Positions 9,391-18,776 of a stretch of DNA of 64,000 nt are shown in pieces. Position 1 is the first letter of the stretch, and every line of letters starts with the position of its first letter. The stretch is from Haloarcula sp. CBA1127 (GTDB lineage: Archaea > Halobacteriota > Halobacteria > Halobacteriales > Haloarculaceae). Position numbers and translations under genes: made by a program. The stretch is taken from contig NZ_BCNB01000006.1 in the NCBI RefSeq assembly GCF_001485575.1, forward strand, positions 2,604,001 through 2,668,000, given 5' to 3'. The notes beneath the pieces were generated by a model, which did not search any database, had not been told where the DNA came from, and worked only from the letters and a program-made list of their open reading frames with translations.

Positions 9391-9486
9391 CGCACAGTGC
9401 GTTCCAGTTCAGTCAGGTGAGCGCGTCAGACCCCAGTTTCGATGCAAGACAATAGGTTTTAGCGGGCGCGGGACACCGTAGCGGGT

Positions 9487-10845
9487 ATGGAACACGTAGA
9501 CGTCGCCATTGTGGGTGGTGGCCCGGCCGGGTCGTCGGCGGCCGAGGCTGCAGCCGACCACGGGGCCGACGCCGTCCTCCTCGAAAAGGGGGTCCCCAGA
9601 GCCGACCGCGAGGGGACGGGGCCGGACTCGACGGACGCCGCCGGGCTGCTCGATTACTGGTTCGACATCATGGGTATTCCGCGGTCAGAGTTCCCCGAAG
9701 ACGTGGTGCTGAGCGAACTCGACGGGGCGAAGTTCTACGGCCCCTCGACGGAGATGACGCTTACCGAGACCGGTATCAGTTCCAGCGCTGACGGCTTCGG
9801 CATCACCTTCCACCGGGCGCGGTTCGACGACTGGCTTCGTGAGCGGGCGACGGACGCGGGCGCGGACTACCGCATCGGCGTCAGCGTCACCGGCGTCGAG
9901 ACAGACCTTCGGAGTTCGCCGCGACACACCGTTCGGCTGGCCAACGGCGAGGATATCGCCGCCGAGTACGTGATCCTCGCCGACGGCCCACAGCGGACTA
10001 TCACCGGCGGCACGCTCGACCAGTTCCTTCCGGCCGGACAGACGATGGCCGATATCATGCCCTCGAACGAGGTCAACCACATCGCCTATCAGGAACACCG
10101 CCGGATGCCAGAGGAGCTGTTCACACCGGAGTTCATCGAGTTTTGGTGGGGCATCATGCCCGGCCACACGGCGTACCCGTGGATTTTCCCGAACGACGCC
10201 CCCGTCGCCCGCATCGGTCTGACGATGCCCATCGGGCTGGATATCGACGCCTACGACAGCAGCGAGTGGGACCTCCTCAACGCGAGCGACGACAGCATCC
10301 CGCAGGGCCGGCAGTACATCGAGCGACTGCTCGAACGGGAGTTTCAGGCGTACGATCTCGACGACTTCCCGCTCGTCGAAGACCGCGGGAAATCGAAGGG
10401 GACGGAGACGTACCCTATCTCCTCGACCCGGCCGATAGAGTCCCCGGTGGGTGCCGGCATCGCTGTGGCCGGTGGGGCAATGGGGACCACCTCGGCGTTC
10501 CACGAGGGTGGCGACCACGTCGCCGTTCGCACCGGGAAAATCGCCGGCCGCCTCGCCGCGAACGACCGCCTCGAACGGTACAACGACGCCTGGCACGACG
10601 CCATCGGCGACGAAATCCTCCGGAACGTTACCTTCGCGGACATGGTTCGGGACTGGCGACCCGGCGACTGGGACCGGGCCTTTAGGACCGCCAACGACCT
10701 GATGGACGCCCGCGGAATCAAAGCCGATGCGGCGCTTCGTGGCGGCTACAACGGTATCAAGATGGTTCTGGCTTACAAATGGGGGAAGTTCTCCTCCCGC
10801 AACGGCAAGTACGTCCAGCTGCGCGAAGACGACTACGCCGTCTGA
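9487..10845 (+). CDS. FAD-dependent geranylgeranyl reductase family protein
   Basis: 452 residues. The N-terminal GGGPAGSSAA (10-19) is the FAD dinucleotide-binding motif, and a second FAD segment VAGGAMGTTSAFHEGG lies near residue 328. The overall plan matches the geranylgeranyl reductase family, which saturates isoprenoid chains of archaeal lipids or menaquinone. Which double bonds it reduces cannot be decided here. The start is preceded by an AT-rich AATAGGTTTTA promoter element. It borders the accessory island. Confidence 0.88.
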   Translation: MEHVDVAIVGGGPAGSSAAEAAADHGADAVLLEKGVPRADREGTGPDSTDAAGLLDYWFDIMGIPRSEFPEDVVLSELDGAKFYGPSTEMTLTETGISSSADGFGITFHRARFDDWLRERATDAGADYRIGVSVTGVETDLRSSPRHTVRLANGEDIAAEYVILADGPQRTITGGTLDQFLPAGQTMADIMPSNEVNHIAYQEHRRMPEELFTPEFIEFWWGIMPGHTAYPWIFPNDAPVARIGLTMPIGLDIDAYDSSEWDLLNASDDSIPQGRQYIERLLEREFQAYDLDDFPLVEDRGKSKGTETYPISSTRPIESPVGAGIAVAGGAMGTTSAFHEGGDHVAVRTGKIAGRLAANDRLERYNDAWHDAIGDEILRNVTFADMVRDWRPGDWDRAFRTANDLMDARGIKADAALRGGYNGIKMVLAYKWGKFSSRNGKYVQLREDDYAV

Positions 10846-10929
10846 ACGTCACCCTTAGGTGTGCGACCGGCTAACTACGGCTGCGTGCCTTTAATCCCCG
10901 ACTGAGACCCGTCACCGGGACAATGACGA

Positions 10930-11100
10930 CCCGGAGAACCCGGGCACGCGACATGACCGCGGTTCACACCGCATCTGGTCGTCATTCGACGACCCGCCAG
11001 ACGGTTGCACCGTCTGGGCGTTCGGTGATTACGCCGTAATCACCCGCGCTCGCGGCTGACGCCGCTTGCGCATTTGGTCGTTATTCAACGACCCGCCCGG
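10930..11100. repeat. Dense palindrome cluster framed by 28-bp direct repeats
   Basis: Two 28-bp direct repeats with three mismatches lie at 10971-10998 and 11070-11097. Between them sit three hairpins: 10997-11017 (9-bp arms, loop TGC), 11024-11044 (9-bp arms, loop GCC) and 11046-11071 (GCGGC arms with flanking GCGC). Smaller inverted repeats occur at 10930-10944 and 10959-10972. No reading frame is convincing. It could be a mobile mini-element, a structured RNA or a terminator array; nothing in the sequence decides. Confidence 0.7.
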
Positions 11101-11149
11101 CACGAGGGTTTGCCGGCTGACGTGGCACACCGCCGAGGATGATGCCGGA

Positions 11150-11390
11150 CGTTAGTGTTCCGGGCGTACATTTTAAGTATAATACGAAGATCCCCCTCAA
11201 ATAACATATGTGGATTTGGTTGTAGCCTACTGTTGAGACAGGTTATCCCCACTGAGCCCAATCCTCGTCGCGTTCTCGGGGAACAGTCGATGATGACGAG
11301 CCTAGAACGATGTCTGACGATGGTGTAGCATATCTGGCTGGTTTGAATGTCCGTACAGAATACACAGCGCGAGTCTCGCATTGAGTTAGG
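11150..11390. repeat. Dispersed degenerate repeat, copy 1 (right-hand part)
   Basis: This segment aligns along its length with 13117-13345: shared TAGTGTTCCGGGCGTACATTT, then TGTTGAGACAG, TCTCGGG, GATGACGAGC and ATACACAGCGCG in the same order and spacing. It carries no open frame. It ends about 120 bp before the regulator gene at 11507. Likely decayed mobile or duplicated non-coding DNA. Confidence 0.75.
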
Positions 11391-11506
11391 GTCGGACGGA
11401 AACATTCAGACCGGTAGATACAGTGGTTGTATCTACCGGCAGGATGCCTCCCCAGTCGAGATCGACAGGCAGCATACATAGATAGCTGGCTCCCCTCTGG
11501 TTTCTC

Positions 11507-12169
11507 ATGAGCGTCATCTTGGAGTTCACCGTAGACAACGACCAGTTCAGGCTCGGGCAAGTGCTATCGGGACCACCAGCCATGGACATCGAGCTTGAGC
11601 GAATTGTTCCGACGGGCGACGCCGTGATGCCGTTTCTGTGGGTCAACGGAGACGAGTACGAGTCCTTTGAACGGAAGGTACTCGCGGCGGACAGCGTCGA
11701 TGACCTCGTTGCACTCGACAAGGTCGATGACGGGATTCTCTATCGCATTACGTGGCGAGGCGACCACAATGATATAATTCGAGGTATCACCGAGGCAGAA
11801 GGCACAGTTCTGGAGGCGTTCAACAGTGACGGTAGCTGGGAGTTCCACATTCGATTTAACGACCATGATCGGCTCTCGCAGTTCTACAACTACTGTACAG
11901 ACCAGAATATCAGCATTCATATCAACCGAACCTACACGCTGACCGAGCGGACTGAGAGCGTCAAGCAGTTTGGCCTCTCCAACGAACAGCGGGAAGCCCT
12001 CATACTGGCCCTTCATCAAGGTTACTTCGACACACCAAGTCAGGTAAGCCTGAGTGAACTCGCTGACGAACTGAGCATCACCCAACAGGCCATGTCGAAC
12101 CGAATTCGTCGGGGGAACAAGCAAGTCCTTACCGAAACCCTCCTCACGTCGGCGACGAACATAGAGTAA
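11507..12169 (+). CDS. Bacterio-opsin-activator-like (HTH_10) transcription regulator
   Basis: 220 residues. Residues 1-150 form the sensor-like region usual in this family. The C-terminal LSNEQREALILALHQGYFD followed by VSLSELADELSITQQAMSNR (about 160-205) is the classic HTH_10 helix-turn-helix of haloarchaeal Bat-like regulators. The target genes are unknown; the two small genes directly downstream may belong to the same unit. It sits between copies of a degenerate repeat, in DNA slightly more AT-rich than the flanking chromosome. Confidence 0.9.
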   Translation: MSVILEFTVDNDQFRLGQVLSGPPAMDIELERIVPTGDAVMPFLWVNGDEYESFERKVLAADSVDDLVALDKVDDGILYRITWRGDHNDIIRGITEAEGTVLEAFNSDGSWEFHIRFNDHDRLSQFYNYCTDQNISIHINRTYTLTERTESVKQFGLSNEQREALILALHQGYFDTPSQVSLSELADELSITQQAMSNRIRRGNKQVLTETLLTSATNIE

Positions 12170-12243
12170 TCTTCCTCTATTTAAATGAGTTGTTCGAACA
12201 ATAGAGAGGGCTTTGGCCGTTTGTTGCTTCGTCACATCCAACG

Positions 12244-12576
12244 ATGGAGACCACTACTCTTGAGGTTGAGTTCGAACCAGAGACAGTCGACCAGATACTG
12301 TCGGCACTCGCTCACAAACACAATCGGGGCGTCCTGAACTACTTCCGCGAATCGTCCGAGTCGGTTGCTACGTTGAGCGAACTTGCTGACTACGTCGCCA
12401 CCGAAGGAACCAGCAGTGGTTTCGAATCGTTGGAGCAGGTCACTGTCCATCTCCATCACGCTGGACTACCGAAAATGGCAGACGCAGGTATTCTCGATTA
12501 CTACCCACAGACGAAGACCGTTCGAAGTCGAGACCATCCGCTGCTGGAGTTCAGTGAACCGCTTGAGGCCGCATAA
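12244..12576 (+). CDS. Winged-helix-like haloarchaeal protein (DUF7344-type)
   Basis: 110 residues. It opens with VDQILSALAHKHNRGVLNYF and continues through ATLSELADYV, EQVTVHLHHAGLPKMADAGI and LDYYPQTKTV. This is the pattern of the short winged-helix proteins common in haloarchaea, where the HHAGLPKMADAGI segment is the recognition helix and turn. It is probably a DNA-binding regulator. Its stop overlaps the start of the next gene by one base (TAATG), implying translational coupling. The family name is from memory of the motif. Confidence 0.8.
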   Translation: METTTLEVEFEPETVDQILSALAHKHNRGVLNYFRESSESVATLSELADYVATEGTSSGFESLEQVTVHLHHAGLPKMADAGILDYYPQTKTVRSRDHPLLEFSEPLEAA

Positions 12577-12731
12577 TGGAGATGGTGATGTGTTTGTCTT
12601 GTGGAGGTTTTACACAGGCCATGATGGAAGACAGCAAGCGAGTCCCAATAAATGAGGAGTGCTCACAGTGCGGAGAAATGGAGTTCAAGGATATTCACGA
12701 GGACAGCATCATCAAGGCCGACGACGACTAG
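12576..12731 (+). CDS. 51-residue zinc-ribbon-like protein
   Basis: ATG 12576 overlaps the preceding TAA by one base. The product has two CxxC pairs, CLSC at residues 6-9 and CSQC at 29-32, and an acidic tail ending KADDD. Twenty residues separate the pairs, as in small zinc ribbons. Tight coupling to the winged-helix gene suggests the two proteins act together. Haloarchaea encode many such micro-zinc-fingers; the function of this one is unknown. Confidence 0.8.
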   Translation: MEMVMCLSCGGFTQAMMEDSKRVPINEECSQCGEMEFKDIHEDSIIKADDD

Positions 12732-12750
12732 CTTGCCCGTGGAATCGCCG

Positions 12751-12769
12751 GTCTGTGGGGGTGACAGAC
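12751..12769. terminator. Possible transcript-end hairpin
   Basis: A GTCTGT...ACAGAC inverted repeat with a G-rich loop lies 20 bp after the zinc-ribbon stop codon. Position fits the end of the regulator transcript. The stem is only 6 bp, so support is modest. Confidence 0.35.
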
Positions 12770-12926
12770 TGCTTCAATGCTAGTCCCCGAATCGGACCTC
12801 TTCCCCAGCCCCTACTCTTCTCGTTCAGTGACCACGGATCCCCCCTCGTTATTGATACGCACTCGTACTTTATAGCTGATTCAGAGTCGTATTTGTCTAT
12901 AGAATACACCCACCATGCTGAACTTT

Positions 12927-13345
12927 TGTATTCAGCAGCCCCGTTCTAACGGAATCTCGATAGAACATCATGTGACAGGTCATAGTTCACCTGAACTCAG
13001 TCCTCTCACAGAGACCTACCGGTAATATCGGATTCACACCAGTATGACGTCTTTTCGATGCATGGGTCCCAGACCATTCCCTTTCAGTTCCACCGAGCCC
13101 ACTAGTAGATTCTCGGCCGATAGTGTTCCGGGCGTACATTTCGAATATGCCATTAGAATTATTTGCAAATAATACACGTAACTCTGACTGTAGCCGACTG
13201 TTGAGACAGAGTATCCGCTGCTGAGCCACATTCTCGTCGTATTCTCGGGAAGACAGTCGGTGATGACGAGCATGGAATGGTGTCTAGCAGGAGGAAACTA
13301 TATCTGAGAAGTTCGCGTGGCTATGCTGCATACACAGCGCGTATG
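12927..13345. repeat. Dispersed degenerate repeat, copy 2 (most complete)
   Basis: The left half (12927-13125) aligns with 14343-14540. The right half (13117-13345) aligns with 11150-11390 and, more weakly, 23562-23690. It is therefore the longest member of a family of roughly 420 bp. There are no coding frames and no clear terminal inverted repeats. Confidence 0.75.
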
Positions 13346-13434
13346 TGGCACCTCTTGGTTGGTCGATAGGAGTCGTTTACCAGAAAGAAACGGACAATCA
13401 TATTTTATGTGTCGGCAAGAAATAAGCTTTTAGC

Positions 13435-14302
13435 TTGTCTCGCAACCGGACTCTCGGCCTGTTCCTTCTCGTCACGCTCCTGTTCGGGACAGCCTTCCCG
13501 GCAGTGAAGACTGGCTTGTCATTCATCCTGCCATTGCTGTTCGCAGCAGCCCGGAGCTACTTGGCGCCGCTCTCCTATTAGTCTACGCTGGCGGACGATG
13601 GAGTACTGGTATCCTCGTTCTCGACGGGACGTGACAGCGGTGTTCGCCGGGGGCGTGTTTCTGGTCGGTGGGACGGGTATCGGGTTCATCGCCCAGCAAT
13701 TCATTACCGCCGGCGTCGCTGCGATCATCTTCAGTCTTGCCCACATCGTCACGGCAGTGCTCGCGTGGCCGCTGCTCCCGGAAGAGCGGCTTAGCGGCCG
13801 CGACTACGCCGGTGTTCTCTTGGGTTTCGTCGGAATCGCCGTCGTCATCCGTCCGGATCCGGCGAGCCTTCTTGACTCGGAACTCGGAGCCGTCCTTGTC
13901 CGACGTAGCCGGACTTCCATGCCAATCCCAACGCTCATCGGCTGGGCGATGGTGCTTGAGGGGACCGTCCACGTCGTGTTCGCAATTGCAGTCGGCGAAT
14001 CGATTGCGAGCATTCAACCGACACCGCTGGCAGTGGCGATGGTAGTCCATCTCAGCGTTTTCACCGGGGTGTTCGGGCTCGTGATGTACCTCGCACTGAT
14101 GGGCGAGGTGGGTCCGTTGAAAGCAAACCTGACGACGTATCTTACCCCTATCGTCGCCCTGGCGATTGGGTGGGTACTACTGGGCGAGCGCATCCAGCCC
14201 CTGACGCTTGTCGGCTTCGGGATCATCGTCGCCGGGTTCGCACTACTGGAGAGTCGAGAGATTACTGCCAAACTTATCAAGTACCGCAGCCTGTACCGGT
14301 GA
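13435..14302 (+). pseudogene. EamA/DMT-family membrane transporter, frameshifted
   Basis: The N-terminus reads from TTG 13435 (RTLGLFLLVTLLFGTAFPAV, the first EamA helix), then hits TAG near 13580. The protein continues in two other frames (AALLLVYAGGRW, then a frame open from 13598 to 14302 that includes VFLVGGTGIGFIAQQF and LTTYLTPIVALAIGWVLLGE). At least two frameshifts are needed. About 20 residues usually found before VLVRRSR are missing, which points to an internal deletion. The ancestor was probably a 10-helix drug/metabolite exporter. It now lies between two copies of the dispersed repeat. Confidence 0.85.
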
Positions 14303-14342
14303 AACTGTTGTCCGTGGTCGACGCTCCGAGAGATTCAACCTC

Positions 14343-14540
14343 TGTATTCAATAGACTGGTTTTGACGGAGTCTCAGCAGAACATCATACGGTAGGTCACA
14401 GCTCACCTAAACCCAGTCCCTCACAGAGGCCTATCTGCAATATCGGGTTCAGACTATAGTGGTGCATGTTCGATGTAATGGATCTAAACCGTTCGATTTC
14501 AGGTCCACCAAGCCGACTAGTAGAGTCTCGCCCGGAACGC
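14343..14540. repeat. Dispersed degenerate repeat, copy 3 (left-hand part)
   Basis: Aligns with 12927-13125, sharing AGAACATCAT, TCACAGAG, GCAATATCGG/GTAATATCGG and ACTAGTAGA in order. The right-hand half of the family is absent here. Non-coding. Confidence 0.7.
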
Positions 14541-14818
14541 TACCAGGCGAGGCTAATAATATTATAGATGGTCTTTGAAGTTTGAGACGATAATACGGTA
14601 CACGAGCTAGAAAACGAACCTACAAAGCCGAATGGTTCGTCTCTGCTTCGGTCGGCCCGGTGAAATGAAGCCAGCAAGAAAGAGGTGGTGAGTTCATCAA
14701 GACCAAGATGGGGTCTCGTCCGTAAGGGTGATGAGTCGCAGTGGAGCGAGGGACTCTGTAAACTAATCGCACTTGGCATGAACGCTTGGTGCTAGGGGCA
14801 GGTGGAGCGTGGAACTTA

Positions 14819-14962
14819 GTGTCATCCGAGCGCGTTGAGAAGCTGGAGGAACGGACACAGGAACAGCGCGAGAGGATCGCGGATTACAACATCAACTTAC
14901 CAAGGGTGACGACGGCCGAATGGACGCTGTTGATGAAGTGCACCAGATCGAAGCGTCGATAA
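14819..14962 (+). CDS. Short helical ORF, doubtful or remnant
   Basis: A GTG-started frame of 47 codons. It begins with a charged heptad-like helix (ERVEKLEERTQEQRERIADY) and ends in a basic tail unlike haloarchaeal proteins. I do not recognise it. The 14541-14818 stretch before it holds nothing else credible. It may be the front of a gene broken by the AT-rich DNA that begins at about 14960. Confidence 0.3.
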   Translation: MSSERVEKLEERTQEQRERIADYNINLPRVTTAEWTLLMKCTRSKRR

Positions 14963-14987
14963 TTAAACCCCATATTCTGTATGACCT

Positions 14988-16763
14988 TCAACAGGATCTA
15001 TTCTCAAATTGATTATATCTTGGCACAAATAGAGTATATTTTCCAGCGGATTGTTGTATAAAGTACTTATTTTCGAATAATGACGGGGAGAAACGCAATT
15101 GATCGCCGGTTGAGCCCCTAGGAAAATCATCTAAACCAATGTACATTCTGTACGCTCCATTGTTGGATTCTAATAGGATATAGTCGATTCTATCATATGG
15201 GGCCGCTCGAAATAATGAAAATGCTTCACAGCCAGATGTAGCGCTTGATATTTGCCGTAAGTAACTTATTCGATCAGAGAACTGTCCATTCGGATGGCTA
15301 TAGTATGCCTTATATGATACGTAGCTGTAGACAGGGTAGTACGAAAAAATCTCGTGGTTTGCTAAGAAGACTGAATTTGTGGTGTTGAGGCTGCTCATTG
15401 TCTGTTCAAGCTCCGGTGACGGGTTGTCTTCATACAATGATTCTTTATAATTGGGGTTGTCGATAATCCCAATCATTGATGTCTGCATGACGGCAAATAT
15501 TATTATTGTGCTAGCCAAAATTTTGATTATCGTATCTTTTTCCACGATATTTTCAATATCGGGGCGTACTGTTCCAACGGAGATACTAAGTATGACTAAT
15601 ATGAGGAGATCCGCTCTTACGTGCATTAGAGGCCGACCGATGGCTATACCAATATATCCGACCAGATACCACACATAACATGATAAGATAAGAACCAATA
15701 GAGACTGGTGTAAATCTTTCCGAGTATTGATCAAGAGATTATAGACGCCTAGTAAAAACAGAGAGCTGATTATGAGTGTTGCTTTGGTTTCTGGATCTGG
15801 AATAAATGGGAGCGGTATATTAATGAATTGTTGTTTCAAAAATCGACTATGTTGAACAGTTGATGGTTTGGTCAAGAGATTCCAAAGTAGTGGGGACCAG
15901 AATGGAGAAGCGAAAATTGCGGTTATCAGAAGCATTGGAACTGATTTTTTAATTTGGTCAACTGAACGAGTGTAGATGCTATATATGATGAGAGATACAC
16001 CCCCAATTAAAAAAGGATAGTAGTCAATTAAGAATACTATTGATCCGACTATGGCACCGATGATATAGAAGGTGAGACTTCTACGATTGTTGCGTACATT
16101 AATTCCATTTACGTAATAGATCCACCAAGGAACGAATATGACATAACTTAGTACTGTATATGTATTTGGTATAAGATTGAGGAATAAAGTTGGCGTAAGG
16201 AAAATAACATACGTAATCTTTGCCGCATCCCAGCCATTAGCAATGAATCTCCAAAAGTGATAGTTTGCAATTGGAAGTGACCATGCCGCGAATATGGCAC
16301 CCCACTTCATCATATGGTACGGCTCTAATCCGAAAACCCACGCAAATTTCCCAAGAATATAAAAATATCCTGGAGAATAAAAGGAAGGCAGGTCTTTGTA
16401 ATAATAGTCTATAAGCCCCCATTTTTCAGAGAATTTCGTGATGTATGCCGTGTGGAAGGCAGCATCCCCGGAAATGCCACCCATTCCAAATTCTGTAGTT
16501 GCAAATAAATAGATGAGCGTGCAAGTTACGAACGAGCTAAATAATATAACCGAATTATATGAGAAACTATTGGAAAGATGATGACTAAACCGGTATGTTG
16601 CCAATATGCTAATGATAAATAACACCAAACCAAAATTCACAAAGATGCGTCGTGCTGGATACACCCAAGCAGATGGTGGTAGTAATTGAGATATTCCATA
16701 GTACGTGATTATGAAAACTATTGACGCGAATAGAAACCATCTATTTTTAACATATTTTAGCAT
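14988..16763 (-). CDS. AftA-like GT-C arabinofuranosyltransferase homologue
   Basis: 591 residues with about 11-13 predicted membrane helices and a C-terminal extracytoplasmic domain (from about 430). After two helices comes GMGGISGDAAFHTAYITKF (93-111) with an acidic residue in the first loop, as in GT-C enzymes. DLPSFYSPGYFYILGKFAWV (124-143) and MMKWGAIF follow. In mycobacterial AftA the matching loop reads DQQFRTEYLTR...LPPFYPPGWFW...FKPWAI. The C-terminal FLANHEIFSYYPVYSY and the YYSHPNGQFSDR stretch also parallel AftA (FLSYYPYWGF, HYANPLAQFDKR). AftA adds the first arabinofuranose from a decaprenyl-phosphate donor to galactan; the substrate here is unknown. Base composition is far more AT-rich than the neighbours, suggesting transfer. 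The match is from memory, not a search. Confidence 0.8.
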   Translation of the reverse strand: MLKYVKNRWFLFASIVFIITYYGISQLLPPSAWVYPARRIFVNFGLVLFIISILATYRFSHHLSNSFSYNSVILFSSFVTCTLIYLFATTEFGMGGISGDAAFHTAYITKFSEKWGLIDYYYKDLPSFYSPGYFYILGKFAWVFGLEPYHMMKWGAIFAAWSLPIANYHFWRFIANGWDAAKITYVIFLTPTLFLNLIPNTYTVLSYVIFVPWWIYYVNGINVRNNRRSLTFYIIGAIVGSIVFLIDYYPFLIGGVSLIIYSIYTRSVDQIKKSVPMLLITAIFASPFWSPLLWNLLTKPSTVQHSRFLKQQFINIPLPFIPDPETKATLIISSLFLLGVYNLLINTRKDLHQSLLVLILSCYVWYLVGYIGIAIGRPLMHVRADLLILVILSISVGTVRPDIENIVEKDTIIKILASTIIIFAVMQTSMIGIIDNPNYKESLYEDNPSPELEQTMSSLNTTNSVFLANHEIFSYYPVYSYVSYKAYYSHPNGQFSDRISYLRQISSATSGCEAFSLFRAAPYDRIDYILLESNNGAYRMYIGLDDFPRGSTGDQLRFSPSLFENKYFIQQSAGKYTLFVPRYNQFENRSC

Positions 16764-16845
16764 TTTAGTTATTATAGTTCACACAACTGCAATAGTCACA
16801 CTATATTAAATCTTATCATATATCAAACCGTCTAGAGTGCATATT

Positions 16846-17047
16846 TTATTCTTCGGAAATTAATCTGATTCTAAGCAATTTGATGCCCACTTTGTCATCC
16901 CTCTCATCCAACGGCTTCAAGTCAAGTACTGTGACATCCTTGCCGTGGCCAGTGAAGTACTATAATACGTGTAGAGATCAAAACGTTCTGTCTCACTCGT
17001 GTGACAACAGAGTCATACTGGCCTTCCCTCGGAGTCTGTTCTGACAT
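16846..17047 (-). pseudogene. Decayed 5' fragment of a second NAD-dependent epimerase
   Basis: Read on the minus strand from ATG 17047, the frame begins MSEQ...QYDSVV like the epimerase pseudogene at 18400. It then shifts and resumes as KDVTVLDLKPLDERDD, matching the partner's LDVTAVDLKPFNEEDD. A TAG and at least one deletion, which removes the GGTGFLG loop, prevent function. It lies directly upstream of the AftA-like gene. Confidence 0.7.
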
Positions 17048-17360
17048 AATCATTGTGGCACAGACTTTCCCTCACCATACTTATTCCTCCCTCTTTCGAC
17101 TCTCAACATGAGCAATTGGTTACGTCCCTACACACAGTACTTCCCGACTAACGTAAACAGCGGAATTGGATCATTGAGTTGACCGCGAGAAAGTGTATGG
17201 ATTTGAATGTGTTCTGCGTGGGTAGCTTTGCTAATTAATACATAAAAACAGCAGGGAGAAGCCAAGAACGATCATAGCATGAGGTTTTCTATCTATTCTT
17301 TTATATGAGTGTTATTTTATCTGGTCATATCAAATAATTTTGGAAAATACTTTATGGGTC
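17048..17360. other. AT-rich non-coding stretch
   Basis: No credible gene. A 24-codon frame from ATG 17108 has no recognisable product. The low GC continues from the AftA-like gene and separates two decayed epimerase copies. Confidence 0.5.
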
Positions 17361-18400
17361 TTAATGCGCCCTGATCCCAGGCAACTCGGGGTCCCTTCCA
17401 GTTTCAGACTGGGTATCTTCGTAGTTTTCTAAGTACCACTGATATGTATCTACTAACGCCTCTTTGTTCGAATATTTAGGCTCCCAGCCCAACTCACGGA
17501 GCTTCTCAACTGAAACATATGAGTCTTCGTGTGCTGTTTCGTAGACCCATGATACAGCGGCAAGAGACTGAACTCATTTAGTACACGCAACGCGAACCGC
17601 GTGAGGGGGGGCCGGAGTCCCGATTACACGTTTGCCCGTCCCGGCCGCATTAATTGGTGCTTGGAAGTCTTCTTTCATTGTCCCGTACTTCGTCGCACCC
17701 ACATTGAAGCTGTCATTCACGTCAGTTTTGTCTAAGGTGAACATCATTTCGATAGCTCGAACGAGATCTTGAACGTGAAGTAATTGGTGCTCATTGTTCC
17801 CACTTCCGACCGTCGGGATGTTCGCCCCATCCTCAATCCAATCGAACAAGACCTGGAACACGCCAAGCCTCTGTGGCCCGATGAACGTCTTTGGGCGAAT
17901 AATAGGTACACACATCCCCATCCGTCGGAAGTCTCTACAAACATTCTCGGCTTCGATCTTTGCGTCCCCTACGGTCCAACACCGTCTAACGGAGATTCCT
18001 CGGTGATTGGATGTGTATCGTGTGTGCCATAGACAGCCGTGGACGAAATATAGACCACTCGTTCAACGTCGTGCTCTTTTGCGGCCCACAACACCGAACG
18101 AGTTCCCTCAACTGTTACCTCCCAGATCTCGTCGTCGTCCCACAGAGGAAGTGCCGCCGCACTGTGGACGATCACATCTGCGTCTGCTTCCTCGATTGCC
18201 TCGGACACTCTTTCTTCGTCACGCACGTCTCCTTCTATGTATTCGATGTCGTCTGTATCGTCTTCCTCGTTGAACGGTTTAAGATCAACCGCCGTTACGT
18301 CCAAGTCTTGCTCAGCAAAGTACTGGCACGTGTGAAGTCCCAGGAAGCCAGTCCCACCAGTGACAACAACAGAATCATACTGGCTATCCGTGGATTCCAT
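17361..18400 (-). pseudogene. NAD-dependent epimerase/dehydratase (extended SDR), frameshifted
   Basis: Starts at ATG 18400 with the Rossmann motif VVTGGTGFLG, then VIVHSAAALP, YISSTAVYGT and, after a frameshift, YGDAKIEAE (the YxxxK pair). One base is missing near 17973 (PLDGVGP then TAG; the next frame reads YGDAKIEAENVCRDF). Two further shifts near 17575 separate IGTPA, NEFSLLPLYH and WVYETAHEDSYVS. The C-terminus EKLRELGWEPKYSN and the final TAA at 17361 are recognisable. The ancestor was a nucleotide-sugar or lipid-linked sugar epimerase/dehydratase of about 340 residues. It is divergent from the ubiA-like operon, so it may once have supplied that pathway. Confidence 0.88.
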
Positions 18401-18735
18401 CTGTTCAGTCTACCCATAATGTCGGGAAGATTAGCGTACTGTATTTATACTTCCTATTCTGGCATATCGATAAGCTTCGACAGCTGTTATTCAGTTCACT
18501 GGCTAAGCAGATCTAACCCAATCTTACGGAGACCAGAAGATCAGTAAAACACAACTACTGGTGAAAGCTATGACTATACTAGGACTAGCATGATACACTA
18601 GTGAGTACTTAGTCCTCGTCACGACCGTTACATCTATACGCATACCCTTATGCATCTCGCCGCGGATATGCGAACCAGAGACGCCTATATTAGCCAACGA
18701 ATAGGTTCGTGCTCCGCAACGACACAACTTAACAG

Positions 18736-18748
18736 TATTTATTTATTA
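18736..18748 (+). promoter_or_regulatory. TATA box of the ubiA-PHP-flippase operon
   Basis: TATTTATTTATTA centred about 35 bp before ATG 18777, in the only AT run upstream. The spacing predicts a 5' leader of under 10 nt, as is common in haloarchaea. Confidence 0.55.
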
Positions 18749-18776
18749 TCCTGTTGTTCGCTGTATTAGGAACTGA

